From CALFXN01 sp937957815 (GTDB lineage: Bacteria; Synergistota; Synergistia; Synergistales; Aminobacteriaceae), in contig DAIQNX010000008.1 of NCBI GenBank assembly GCA_036788195.1, positions 38,079 through 102,078 of the forward strand: 64,000 bases of DNA, read 5' to 3'. A model generated the notes under the pieces. It did not search any database and was not told where the DNA came from. It saw only the letters and a list, made by a program, of their open reading frames with translations. The position numbers and the translations under genes were made by a program. Below are positions 17,968-26,246 of this stretch, in pieces. Numbering within the stretch: position 1 is the first letter of the stretch; every line of letters starts with the position of its first letter.

Positions 17968-19629
17968 ATGACCGAACATCGTAACGAACGCGACCGGACG
18001 GTACAGGCCCTCTTCGTCCTGCTGCTCGCCGCGCTGGCCGCGGCTTTCGGACTCTCGTTCCTCGCGGGCGGAAGGGGCGTCGTCTGGAGCCTCGTCGTCG
18101 CGACGGGGGCTTCGGCGGGATTGCTCCTCCGCTTCAGGGAACTCTGTTCGTCGCCGGCCAGGGTGATCTCGGAATGGCTCGAGTCGCTGGACCGCGAGGG
18201 GGCGATCGATATACGGAAACGCGTCGAGGCGCCGTCCGGCTCTCCCCTCTACGGAGTGGCGCAGGGACTGAACGGTTTCGTCGGCAAACTCCGGGAGGTG
18301 TTTCTTTCCACAATCAGGGGGCTTCACGGCTTCACGTTCAACTTCTTCCGGCTCGAGCGCGAGCTGTCGGCGTTCGTCGATACGTTTTCCGAAATCACGA
18401 CGGCCGTCGACACGGGCGTCGTCGCGTCGAACGCGGTCGGAGACGCCGTTTCAACGCAGTACGCGAGTTCGGAGGAGATTTCCTCCACGGCGCAGGCGCT
18501 CGCGCGGCTCGCCGCCGAACTGAACGAAACGGTCTCGTCCGTGACGGAGAAGGCGGAATCGGGCCGCGTCGCGCTCGAGGAGATGAACCGCTCGATAGGC
18601 GGAATCGGCGACGGAGTCGAAAATCTGACGTCAATGGCGAAGGAGCTCGCCGAAAAGGTATCCGTCATCGGATCCGTCGTCCGGACCATCACCGGAATCG
18701 CGGAACAGACGAACCTCCTCGCGCTCAACGCGTCCATAGAGGCGGCGCGGGCCGGCGGGGCGGGGCGGGGGTTCGCGGTCGTCGCGGACGAAGTGCGGAA
18801 TCTCGCCGAGGAAAGCAAGCGGGCAGCGGCGCAGATCGGCGGAAGTCTCGAGGAGCTCGTTCAGGATGTCCGCCGGACCAGTTCGGAGGCGGATGCGATC
18901 TCGGCCGGGATGAAGGATTCCGGAAGGATCGTGACGACTGCTGTCGGGAGTTTCGGAGAGATTCTGAGCGGCGTCCGGGCGATCGGGGATGCGTCCGAAC
19001 GGGTCGCGGCGAGCGCGCAGGAGTTGTCCGCGTCGTCGGAAGAACTCGCGGCGACGGCGGAGACCGCTTCGAAAGAGACGGAGACGATGCGCGGGGAGTT
19101 TTCCGTCATAGGTTCGTCGGTCGGGGAGATCGCGAAGATGGCGGAAGCTCTCCGGACCTCGGCGGGCCGGAACGCCGTGGAAGCGGGAATACTCTGCCGT
19201 GGGCTCAGGGCCGTCAGGGCGATGACGGACAGGGACTTTTCGGATATCGCGAAGGCGGCCGTCGAGGCGCACAAGACGTGGATCATGGCGCTCGGGAAGA
19301 TGATGTCGGAAGGATCCGGGTCGGTCGAAACGGACCCGGCGAGATGCCGCTTCGGGGTGTTCCTCTCGCTCGTCGACAGGCCCGACGTCGTTCCCGACGC
19401 GCTCTGGTCGCGCGTCCTCTCGCTTCACGAGGAGCTGCACCGGACGGGACACGCCGTCACGGACGCGCTGCGGAAAAAGGATCGCTCCGCTGCCGGAGCG
19501 GGACTCCGGAAGGCGCAGGAGATCAGCTCGACGCTCGTTTCGCTGTTCGGAGAAGTTATTGCGCTCTGCGGCGGCGGTTCGGACATCCCGGGTCTCCCCG
19601 CGCCCGGGCGATCGCTTTCAAGGGAGTAA
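17968..19629 (+). CDS. Methyl-accepting chemotaxis protein with C-terminal CZB zinc-binding domain
   Basis: 553 aa from the ATG at 17968 (AAAGGATG upstream); the frame is also open from an ATG at 17923, one base after the copA stop, without a clear site. Two membrane helices (about residues 12-30 and 34-50) are followed by a coiled coil and the intact tip AEQTNLLALNASIEAARAGGAGRGFAVVADEVRNL. The last 130 residues match the chemoreceptor zinc-binding domain: AHKTWIMALGKMM, ARCRFGVFL and LHEELHRTGHAV supply the His, Cys and two His ligands. In known cases CZB senses zinc or oxidants such as HOCl. Position directly after copA suggests coordinated expression with metal stress. Confidence 0.93.
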   Translation: MTEHRNERDRTVQALFVLLLAALAAAFGLSFLAGGRGVVWSLVVATGASAGLLLRFRELCSSPARVISEWLESLDREGAIDIRKRVEAPSGSPLYGVAQGLNGFVGKLREVFLSTIRGLHGFTFNFFRLERELSAFVDTFSEITTAVDTGVVASNAVGDAVSTQYASSEEISSTAQALARLAAELNETVSSVTEKAESGRVALEEMNRSIGGIGDGVENLTSMAKELAEKVSVIGSVVRTITGIAEQTNLLALNASIEAARAGGAGRGFAVVADEVRNLAEESKRAAAQIGGSLEELVQDVRRTSSEADAISAGMKDSGRIVTTAVGSFGEILSGVRAIGDASERVAASAQELSASSEELAATAETASKETETMRGEFSVIGSSVGEIAKMAEALRTSAGRNAVEAGILCRGLRAVRAMTDRDFSDIAKAAVEAHKTWIMALGKMMSEGSGSVETDPARCRFGVFLSLVDRPDVVPDALWSRVLSLHEELHRTGHAVTDALRKKDRSAAGAGLRKAQEISSTLVSLFGEVIALCGGGSDIPGLPAPGRSLSRE

Positions 19630-19675
19630 CGCGAAAGGGGCCGGGCGGACGCCCGGCCCCTTTCGCGTTACTCCC
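19622..19675. terminator. 25-bp perfect stem-loop, bidirectional terminator
   Basis: 19622-19646 and 19651-19675 are perfect reverse complements around a GGAC loop. The left arm includes the stop codon of the chemoreceptor, and the right arm ends seven bases before the stop of the convergent gene at 19683. It likely ends transcripts from both sides. Confidence 0.85.
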
Positions 19676-19682
19676 GGGGCCG

Positions 19683-19940
19683 TCAGCCCCCGTGGCACCC
19701 GGAGCATCCGCTGCAACCGCCGCCGCAGCCTCCGCTCTGAAGATCCCGGATGACGGGGAGGAAAACCTCGACGATTCCGTGGAGATTCTCGAGCCCTTCA
19801 TCCCCGTCCTGCATCCCGACGGCACTGCGGACATCCTCCACGCTTTCCGCACCCTGCGCGATACTCATGACGACATCCCGCAGCGTGACGTTCCTGGCCG
19901 CGCAGACCATCGTATCCGCGGGCATCGAACTCCAATCCAT
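19683..19940 (-). CDS. Small BFD-like protein with Cys/Gly-rich metal-binding tail
   Basis: 85 aa from the ATG at 19940, with GCAGGAGGC eight bases upstream. The middle, VCAARNVTLRDVVMSIAQGAESVEDVRS, resembles the helix pair of BFD-like [2Fe-2S] domains found in bacterioferritin-associated ferredoxin and NifU-like proteins, but the usual four cysteines are not conserved. The C-terminus CGGGCSGCSGCHGG has four Cys and one His and should bind a metal ion or cluster. Convergent with the metal-sensing chemoreceptor and near copA. A metal-buffering or Fe-S role is inferred; there is no direct functional evidence. Confidence 0.75.
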   Translation of the reverse strand: MDWSSMPADTMVCAARNVTLRDVVMSIAQGAESVEDVRSAVGMQDGDEGLENLHGIVEVFLPVIRDLQSGGCGGGCSGCSGCHGG

Positions 19941-20009
19941 ATAACGTGCCTCCTGCATCGATCGATTTTCTGACAACATCGATATTGTACCGAAAAATCT
20001 TCGGATGTA

Positions 20010-22166
20010 CTATCCCGCGGCGACAAGCCCGTTTTCCTTTTCTCCGGCGGAGAGTGGGTTCCCGTCTCCGCCGCGGTCGACCGAGAATCCCGAGAGGAGC
20101 GCCTCCATGTGCCCGGCGCCTTCGAAGATCTTCTGGGCCTCTCCCGCGACGCCGTCCGCAGCCTTCGACGTCTCTCCGACCGCGCCGCGGACCCCGTCGA
20201 CCATTTCGGCGATCCGGACGGTGCTTTTTGCGACCTGGTCGATGGAATTCGCCATTTCCTCGCTTGACGCGGCCTGCTCCTCGGCGACGGACGCGAGTCC
20301 GTGGATCGAGTCGACGAGCCTCGCGATAGCCGCGAGGCTCTCCTGAAGGCGTTTCTGTGCGCCTTCGGCCTTCGCCGTCGTGCTCTTCATGATGGCACCC
20401 GCCTCCTGCGTCGCCGATATCGACGCATCCGCGTTCGACTGAAGCGTCGTGATGAGACGGGCGACTTCCTGCGCGGCCTTCGCCGATTCTTCCGCGAGCT
20501 TGCGCACTTCGTCCGCGACGACCGCGAAGCCGCGTCCGGCGTCCCCGGCCCGCGCTGCCTCGATGGCGGCGTTCAGCGCCAGAAGGTTCGTCTGGTCCGC
20601 GATCGACGTGATGACCGTGACGAAGCGCGAGATCTCCTCGACCGATGACGCGAGGTGGCCGATCTTCTCCGCGCTTTCCCCGGAACGCTCTCCGACCTTC
20701 CGGATATCCCCGATAACCTCGTCGACCTGCTCCACCGCCTCGCGCGCCATCTTTCCGGCGCCTTCACCGAAGGACGCGCCGTCGCCCGCCGTCTTCGCGG
20801 CGTTCTGCGTGCCGGAGGCGACTTCCTCGATTCCCGCGTTCGTCTGCTGGATCGCGGCGCTGTTGGATTCCGAGAGGGACGCGACCTCTTCGACCGATCC
20901 CCGGATCTCCTCGACCGAGGCGTTGGTCTCCTGCGACAGGGCCGCAAGGGATTCCGCGCGCCGCGCGAGGTCGCCGGCCGTCGCCTTTATCTGCCGGACC
21001 GATTCCGCCTGCGCTGTGACCATCGCCGCTAGCGCGTCCGCGAGCGTTCCGATTTCGTCGTTCGAATCGTATCGGAAGTCCTTTCGGGAGATCGTGAGAT
21101 CTCCCTTTCCGGCCCGTTCCGCGAGTTCGACGGCCGTGACGAGCGGACGCGTGATGACGCGCGTGATGAGGAACGAAATCAGAAGTCCCGCGAGAACCGC
21201 GGCGACGAGGGCGAGGGTGACGATCTTTCTGGCGCCGGTCGCTTCCGCGACGGTGAACTTCGCGATTTCCCCGGCGTGGGCGATGCCGCCGTCGGTAACC
21301 TTCTGGGCGGCCGAGAGAACGTTGTTCGCGCTTTCGGCGCGTTCCGCGTCGAGCACCTGAAGCTCGAGCCACGTCGCCTTGTAGTTCCTGACGGCCTGGC
21401 TGTAGTTCTTCGCGGCTTTCTCGACCTCGTCGATGATGTCGAGGTTCGCTTTCTGCTGCGTGACCTTCCTGAGGGCATCGAGGGTCGGAAAGATTCCGTC
21501 GACGATCTTCTCGACGCGATCCAGTTGCCCGGGAGAACGAGAGAGGATTCCCGCGTACGTCAGAATCCGGGCGTCGTCCACGGACTGGATGGCCTCGTTG
21601 AGCATCCTGATCTTGTCGAGCCGTGCGAGCAGCGCTTCGGATTCCTTGAACTCGTTGACCTCCGTGATGAATGTTTCGTACTGGATTCTCAGAAAATTCT
21701 TCGACATTCTCACGAACGTCTGTCCCGTTTTGTCCGCGTTCCGCTTTTCGGCGTTCATCTTCCCGAGGAGATCCCGTGTCGCCTCGAAACGGGAAACGAA
21801 GACGTCCAGCCCCTTCGAGGCGGCTTCCGCGTTCGTCTTCAGGGTCGTGAGTCCCGGATATTTCGCCGTGAGGTCCGCAGCCTCCTTCAGGTGATTGCGG
21901 ACGTTCGAGACATGCGCGTTCGCGTCGTCGGCGTGGCTCGAATCTTCCGTCAGGCTGAACAGATCGGTTTTCAGGACGAGGTTCAGCGATTGCCGTTCGA
22001 CGCCGGCGGCGAGCCGGACGCTCGGCACGTACTGATCGGCGAGCGTGGCGGCCTCGTCGCTGACGCCGGCGAGCCGTGCGCCGCTGACGTACCCGACCGC
22101 CGCGAACAGGATGATCAGAATCCCGAAACCAACGGCGAGCTTCATGCCGATCCTGAGGTTTTTCAT
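20010..22166 (-). CDS. Methyl-accepting chemotaxis protein with periplasmic helical domain and HAMP
   Basis: 718 aa from the ATG at 22166 (GGGAGGAAGAACC upstream). Membrane helix about residues 8-28, a periplasmic all-helical region about 30-325 that resembles a helical bimodular (HBM/4HB) sensor, a second helix about 328-350 followed by HAMP, then two methylation helices and the tip ADQTNLLALNAAIEAARAGDAGRGFAVVADEVRKL. HBM receptors bind small organic acids or polyamines in known examples; the ligand here is unknown. The C-terminus has no CheR-binding NWETF pentapeptide. It is the only one of the three chemoreceptors here with a large extracellular sensor. Confidence 0.94.
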   Translation of the reverse strand: MKNLRIGMKLAVGFGILIILFAAVGYVSGARLAGVSDEAATLADQYVPSVRLAAGVERQSLNLVLKTDLFSLTEDSSHADDANAHVSNVRNHLKEAADLTAKYPGLTTLKTNAEAASKGLDVFVSRFEATRDLLGKMNAEKRNADKTGQTFVRMSKNFLRIQYETFITEVNEFKESEALLARLDKIRMLNEAIQSVDDARILTYAGILSRSPGQLDRVEKIVDGIFPTLDALRKVTQQKANLDIIDEVEKAAKNYSQAVRNYKATWLELQVLDAERAESANNVLSAAQKVTDGGIAHAGEIAKFTVAEATGARKIVTLALVAAVLAGLLISFLITRVITRPLVTAVELAERAGKGDLTISRKDFRYDSNDEIGTLADALAAMVTAQAESVRQIKATAGDLARRAESLAALSQETNASVEEIRGSVEEVASLSESNSAAIQQTNAGIEEVASGTQNAAKTAGDGASFGEGAGKMAREAVEQVDEVIGDIRKVGERSGESAEKIGHLASSVEEISRFVTVITSIADQTNLLALNAAIEAARAGDAGRGFAVVADEVRKLAEESAKAAQEVARLITTLQSNADASISATQEAGAIMKSTTAKAEGAQKRLQESLAAIARLVDSIHGLASVAEEQAASSEEMANSIDQVAKSTVRIAEMVDGVRGAVGETSKAADGVAGEAQKIFEGAGHMEALLSGFSVDRGGDGNPLSAGEKENGLVAAG

Positions 22167-22329
22167 GGTTCTTCCTCCCTCTTCTCCGGAATATATGCCG
22201 TCTGTACGCGTCAAATTGTGAGCGTTTCGCCGGACATTTGCAAGGTTTGAGGGAATTATGGCGCTATTTTTGTTCACCGCCGCGGGATTTTTTTCCATTA
22301 ACCGTTACGGTCGTTCCATCCGCGGGGTA

Positions 22330-23025
22330 TCACCGGAGGCGGTAGCGGTTGACGGGTCGTCCCGTCGAACGGTATTCGAGGTCGATGGAGGCCCGGTTTT
22401 TCCCGACGAGATGTCCGAGATAGCGACGCACGGTGGCGGGCGCGATTCCGGAGGCAGCTGCAGTTTCCTCGCATGTGACGGGGGCGCCGAGGGAACGGAG
22501 CGTGTCGAGGATTTTCTCGAGGGTTCCCTCCTGAAAGCCCTTCGGAAGCTCGTCGAGCGTCTGTCCGGTGTCGCGGAGGGTCCGGAACGAAAAAACGCCG
22601 TCGACAGCCTCCTGGGAGAGGCGTCCTTCGGCCGAAAGCGTGTCGAGCGTCCGGCGATAGATCACGTAGGCCCCCAGCATCGAACGGAATCGGTCGTAGC
22701 TGAAGGGCTTGATGAGATAGTCGAGCGTGCCGAGACCGATGGCTTCCTTGAGGTACCGGCATTCGTCGGCCGCGGACACGAGGACGACGTCAACGGTGTT
22801 TCCCCGCATCCGGACCTCGCGGAGAGCCTCGAGGCCGTTCATTCCGGGCATATAGATATCGAGGAGCATCAGATCGATATCGCCGCTGCCGAGCCGGCGC
22901 AACATCGCCTCGGCTCCGTCGGCCGTTCCGGCGGAGACGAAATCTTCCACGGTCGAAAGGTACCGCAGGTTGATGCGGCAGACCATCAGATCGTCGTCGA
23001 CGATCAGGACGCGATAGGGGATCAG
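22330..23025 (-). CDS. Response regulator with C-terminal HTH (CitB/DcuR-like), apparent CTG start
   Basis: 231 aa if translation begins at CTG 23025. The receiver domain needs the residues RVLIVDDDLMVCRI for its acidic pocket. These lie upstream of the first in-frame ATG (22986), and the only plausible codon after the in-frame stop is CTG, placed six bases after GAGGAG and overlapping the kinase stop as CTGA. The phosphorylated Asp is in LMLLDIYMPGMNG, the Lys in YLIKPFSYDR. The C-terminal VTCEETAAASGIAPATVRRYL is a winged HTH like that of CitB/DcuR regulators. Translationally coupled partner of the adjacent hybrid kinase. Target genes unknown. Confidence 0.88.
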   Translation of the reverse strand: MIPYRVLIVDDDLMVCRINLRYLSTVEDFVSAGTADGAEAMLRRLGSGDIDLMLLDIYMPGMNGLEALREVRMRGNTVDVVLVSAADECRYLKEAIGLGTLDYLIKPFSYDRFRSMLGAYVIYRRTLDTLSAEGRLSQEAVDGVFSFRTLRDTGQTLDELPKGFQEGTLEKILDTLRSLGAPVTCEETAAASGIAPATVRRYLGHLVGKNRASIDLEYRSTGRPVNRYRLR

Positions 23026-25244
23026 GCTTCACTCCTCTCGAGAAATCCGCGCGCGAGGACGAGCAGCGATCGCATGGCGGCTTCGAGGACGCGGGAATCG
23101 GAGAGAGCGTTCTCCATTCTCCCTTCGCGGGCGTCCGCTTCGAGTCGGGCCGCGATTTCGGACGCGGTCCTGTCGTCGAAATAAGACGACTGCCCCTTGA
23201 GACGATGCGCCGCCTCCTCCGTTCCCGCCGCGTCGCCGCTTTCCACGCTTTTCCGGAGGGCGGCGATGTGCGTCGGCGCCACTTCGATGAAAGCGCGAAG
23301 GATGGGCGTCATGAGCGTGGGATCGTTTCCCGCGAGACGGGCAATGGAAGACAATCCGGAGTCACTCCACTGGTTCGGCTCCGCCGATCCGCCGCCGGAG
23401 AAGGCTCGTGCGGCGACGCGAAGGATTTCGTCCCGCCTCACGGGTTTCGAGATATAGTCGTCCATGCCTGCCGCGAGACAGCGCTCCCGGTCTCCCGTCA
23501 TGGCGTAGGCGGTCATCGCGACGATCGGGGTTCGTTTCGAGGATGCCCGTTCGTTTTCGATCGCGCGGATCCGGCGCGTCGCCTCGAGCCCGTCGAAGAC
23601 GGGCATCTTGACATCCATGAGGATGAGGTCGTAGTCGCCCGACTCGAAGCTCCGCACGGCTTCCTCGCCGTTCTCGGCGATGTCGATGGTCCATGACGTA
23701 TTGCGGAGCATCCCGAGCGCCACTTCGCGGTTCATCGGTTCGTCCTCGGCGAGAAGGACGCGGAGCGTCTCCCCTCCGATCGCACCGTCGGCCTCCGGAG
23801 AACGGTTTTCTTCGCCGGCGGCGCAGGGAACGTCCGCGATTTTCAGCGGGAAATCGACGCGGAACGTCGACCCCGAATCGTCGCTCTGCGCCGAGACGTC
23901 CCCGCCGAGGAGCTTCGCGATCCGCCGCGAGACCGGGAGACCGAGCCCGATGCCGCCGCGTCCTCCGGGCGGCGTCGACCGGACGTAGGGGTCGAATATG
24001 TGCGGCAGGTCCTCGGGCGGAATGCCGATTCCCGTATCGGCGACAACGAACGAGACATCCGCCGTACGGTCGTCTCCCTCGCGCGGGGAGACGGAGAGCG
24101 TGACGGAGACCGAACCGACGTCGGTGAAGCGGATCGCGTTATCGACGAGGTTGTCGAGGATCTGTTCGACGCGGAATGCGTCCCCTGTCATCGCGGACGG
24201 GATCGTTCCTTCCGTGCGGAGGGAGAGCCGCAGCCCCTTCTCCTCCGCCGCAGCCCGGTTGTCCTGCAGGACGCGTTCGAACGAATCGACGATTGAAAAC
24301 GCGTCCTCTTGGAGGATCATGCGCCCTTCCTCGACCCGGGAGAGATCCAGAAGGTCGTTCACGAGGCGCAGGAGTCTGTTTCCCGACCAGAGGACCGATT
24401 CCATGTACGAACGCTGTTCCTCGTCGAGTTCCGTATCGAGCGCGAGGTTCGTCATTCCGATGACCGCGTTGAGCGGCGTGCGCAGTTCGTGGCTCGCCCA
24501 AGAGAGAAATTCGCTCTTCGCGAGGTTCGCGCGCTCCGATTCGTCGCGCGCGAGCCGGAGTTCCTTCTCGAGAATCCGGCGTCCGCTGATCTCCCGTTCG
24601 AGGCTCGAGAGAACCTCGCGAAGCTCCTGAGTTCTCTGGTCCACCTGCGACTCGAGGCGCTCGTTGAGGACGGCGAGTTCCTTTTCCATCCGCAGCCGGT
24701 CGGTGACGTCGTGGACGATCGCATAAATCAGCGTCCGGTCGCCGGCATCCGACGCCGAGCTGTAGACTTCCACGGGACGCTCCGTTCCGTCCGCCAGCCT
24801 GTGGCGGAAGAGGAAGCGGGTTTTCGTGCGGTTCGCGGCGTTCCGGAGGTTTTTCCTGATCTTGTCTTCCCGAATCGGGTCGATTTGTGCGATATTCATC
24901 GAAAGGAAGCGATCCCTCGGGTAGCCGTAGAAGGCGACGGCAGCGGGATTCGCGTCGATAACGGCCCCGGTTTCCGGGTCGAGAACGAGAATCGGCTCGA
25001 CGTTGCCGTCGAACAGGGCGTTGTATCGCAGTTTCGCGCTTATGGCGGCTTCGGTACAGGACTGGAGGCGCGACGCGACGAAATATGAGAGCGCCATTCC
25101 CGCCGCGATGCCGAAGATCGTCTGCGGCGAGAACGACGGATTCACGATCTTCCGTTCCATCAGAAAGACGATTCCGAGATGGAAGACACCGAAGAGAAGC
25201 GCGACCGCCAGGGGAACCACGCTTCGTTTCAGGATTCGGGACAC
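23022..25244 (-). CDS. Hybrid sensor histidine kinase (PAS-HisKA-HATPase-REC-HPt)
   Basis: 740 aa from GTG 25244 with AAAAGGAGGACTC upstream. Two membrane helices near the N-terminus, PAS domain about residues 72-188, coiled coil, HisKA with SHELRTPLNAVIG, HATPase with N box DNLVDNAIRF and G boxes DTGIGIP and GGIGLGLPVS, receiver domain with Asp in LILMDVKMP, and C-terminal HPt with His in AAHRLKGQSSYF. All phosphorelay residues are present, so His-Asp-His transfer can run inside one protein and on to the separate regulator. PAS may sense redox or a small molecule. Membrane anchored, no large periplasmic domain. Confidence 0.95.
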   Translation of the reverse strand: MSRILKRSVVPLAVALLFGVFHLGIVFLMERKIVNPSFSPQTIFGIAAGMALSYFVASRLQSCTEAAISAKLRYNALFDGNVEPILVLDPETGAVIDANPAAVAFYGYPRDRFLSMNIAQIDPIREDKIRKNLRNAANRTKTRFLFRHRLADGTERPVEVYSSASDAGDRTLIYAIVHDVTDRLRMEKELAVLNERLESQVDQRTQELREVLSSLEREISGRRILEKELRLARDESERANLAKSEFLSWASHELRTPLNAVIGMTNLALDTELDEEQRSYMESVLWSGNRLLRLVNDLLDLSRVEEGRMILQEDAFSIVDSFERVLQDNRAAAEEKGLRLSLRTEGTIPSAMTGDAFRVEQILDNLVDNAIRFTDVGSVSVTLSVSPREGDDRTADVSFVVADTGIGIPPEDLPHIFDPYVRSTPPGGRGGIGLGLPVSRRIAKLLGGDVSAQSDDSGSTFRVDFPLKIADVPCAAGEENRSPEADGAIGGETLRVLLAEDEPMNREVALGMLRNTSWTIDIAENGEEAVRSFESGDYDLILMDVKMPVFDGLEATRRIRAIENERASSKRTPIVAMTAYAMTGDRERCLAAGMDDYISKPVRRDEILRVAARAFSGGGSAEPNQWSDSGLSSIARLAGNDPTLMTPILRAFIEVAPTHIAALRKSVESGDAAGTEEAAHRLKGQSSYFDDRTASEIAARLEADAREGRMENALSDSRVLEAAMRSLLVLARGFLERSEA

Positions 25245-25362
25245 CGCGAGTCCTCCTTTTCGGGTTCAGACATAGTAGAATATTATCCAAAAGACCCGAC
25301 AATGTACACCCGTTTTCCTTTTCCTGTAGCGTGACGCGGTCCGATGTGCTACACTACTTTCA

Positions 25363-26091
25363 ATGGGGAGAGATCGGCTGCAATACGTGCGTGCGTTGCT
25401 GATAGCTGCGGTGGTGTTCTTCCTTGCGACCGGGGATTTCGGTTGCACGGAACTTTTTGCTTGGGAGGAAATCCATCACGGGAGGGGCAGGACGGTCGCT
25501 CTGACGTTCGATGACGGTCCCGAGGCGGGTTTCTCCGACCGGATCCTCGACATTCTGAAGCGGTACGATGTGAAGGCGTCGTTTTTCGTCGTCGGGCGTT
25601 TCGCCGCGGTGGAACCGGATTGCATCAGGCGGATGGTCGCCGAGGGACATATCGTCGCGAACCATTCGCACTATCACAACAACATCACGAAGCTTCCGCC
25701 GGAGAATGCGCACCTCGAGTGGGACATGTGCCAGGAGACGATCCGGACGATAACGGGGACGTATCCGGTTTTTTGCAGACCCCCCGGAGGACAGTACAAC
25801 GAGTTCGTTCTCGAACTGGCGGCGAAACGGGGGCTCGTGCCCGTATTCTGGACGGTGAATCCCGGAGACTACAGGGCGAAGGACTCCGCTCCGGAACTCG
25901 CGAGAAAGGTCGTCGGTCAGATTCATCCCGGGGCCATCGTTCTTCTTCATATCGGTGTCCAACCGACGGTCGAGGCTCTTCCTGCGATCATCGAGGGGAT
26001 CAGGAAAAAAGGGTATTCGTTCGTGACGGTCGATCAGCTTCCGCGCCGGGAAACGGCGCGAGTGCCCCATACAGCCGGAAAAGGCCAGTAA
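25363..26091 (+). CDS. Exported polysaccharide deacetylase (NodB domain)
   Basis: 242 aa with a signal peptide or anchor at residues 9-30. NodB motifs are all visible: MT1 TFDDGP (catalytic base and metal Asp), MT2 HSHYH (metal His pair, canonical HSxxH), MT3 RPPGGQYN, MT4 WTVNPGDY and MT5 LLHIG. The enzyme removes N-acetyl groups from peptidoglycan or another GlcNAc polymer outside the inner membrane. Single gene with a strong terminator; divergent from the histidine kinase. Substrate choice between peptidoglycan and exopolysaccharide cannot be made. Confidence 0.94.
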   Translation: MGRDRLQYVRALLIAAVVFFLATGDFGCTELFAWEEIHHGRGRTVALTFDDGPEAGFSDRILDILKRYDVKASFFVVGRFAAVEPDCIRRMVAEGHIVANHSHYHNNITKLPPENAHLEWDMCQETIRTITGTYPVFCRPPGGQYNEFVLELAAKRGLVPVFWTVNPGDYRAKDSAPELARKVVGQIHPGAIVLLHIGVQPTVEALPAIIEGIRKKGYSFVTVDQLPRRETARVPHTAGKGQ

Positions 26092-26111
26092 CCTTCTCCG
26101 GTAATTCCTCC

Positions 26112-26158
26112 GACACGAGAAAGCCGGAGCGGTTTTACCGCTCCGGCTTTCTCGTGTC
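26112..26158 (+). terminator. Perfect 21-bp stem-loop terminator
   Basis: 26112-26132 pairs perfectly with 26138-26158 around a TTTTA loop, 20 bases after the deacetylase stop. Confidence 0.8.
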
Positions 26159-26246
26159 TTCCGCCGGTTGGCCGCGCCGACGTGGTAGAATGATCCGGCC
26201 GTCGGCATGTCACGCCGCCGGAGTATGAGTCCCACGAGGTGATAGA

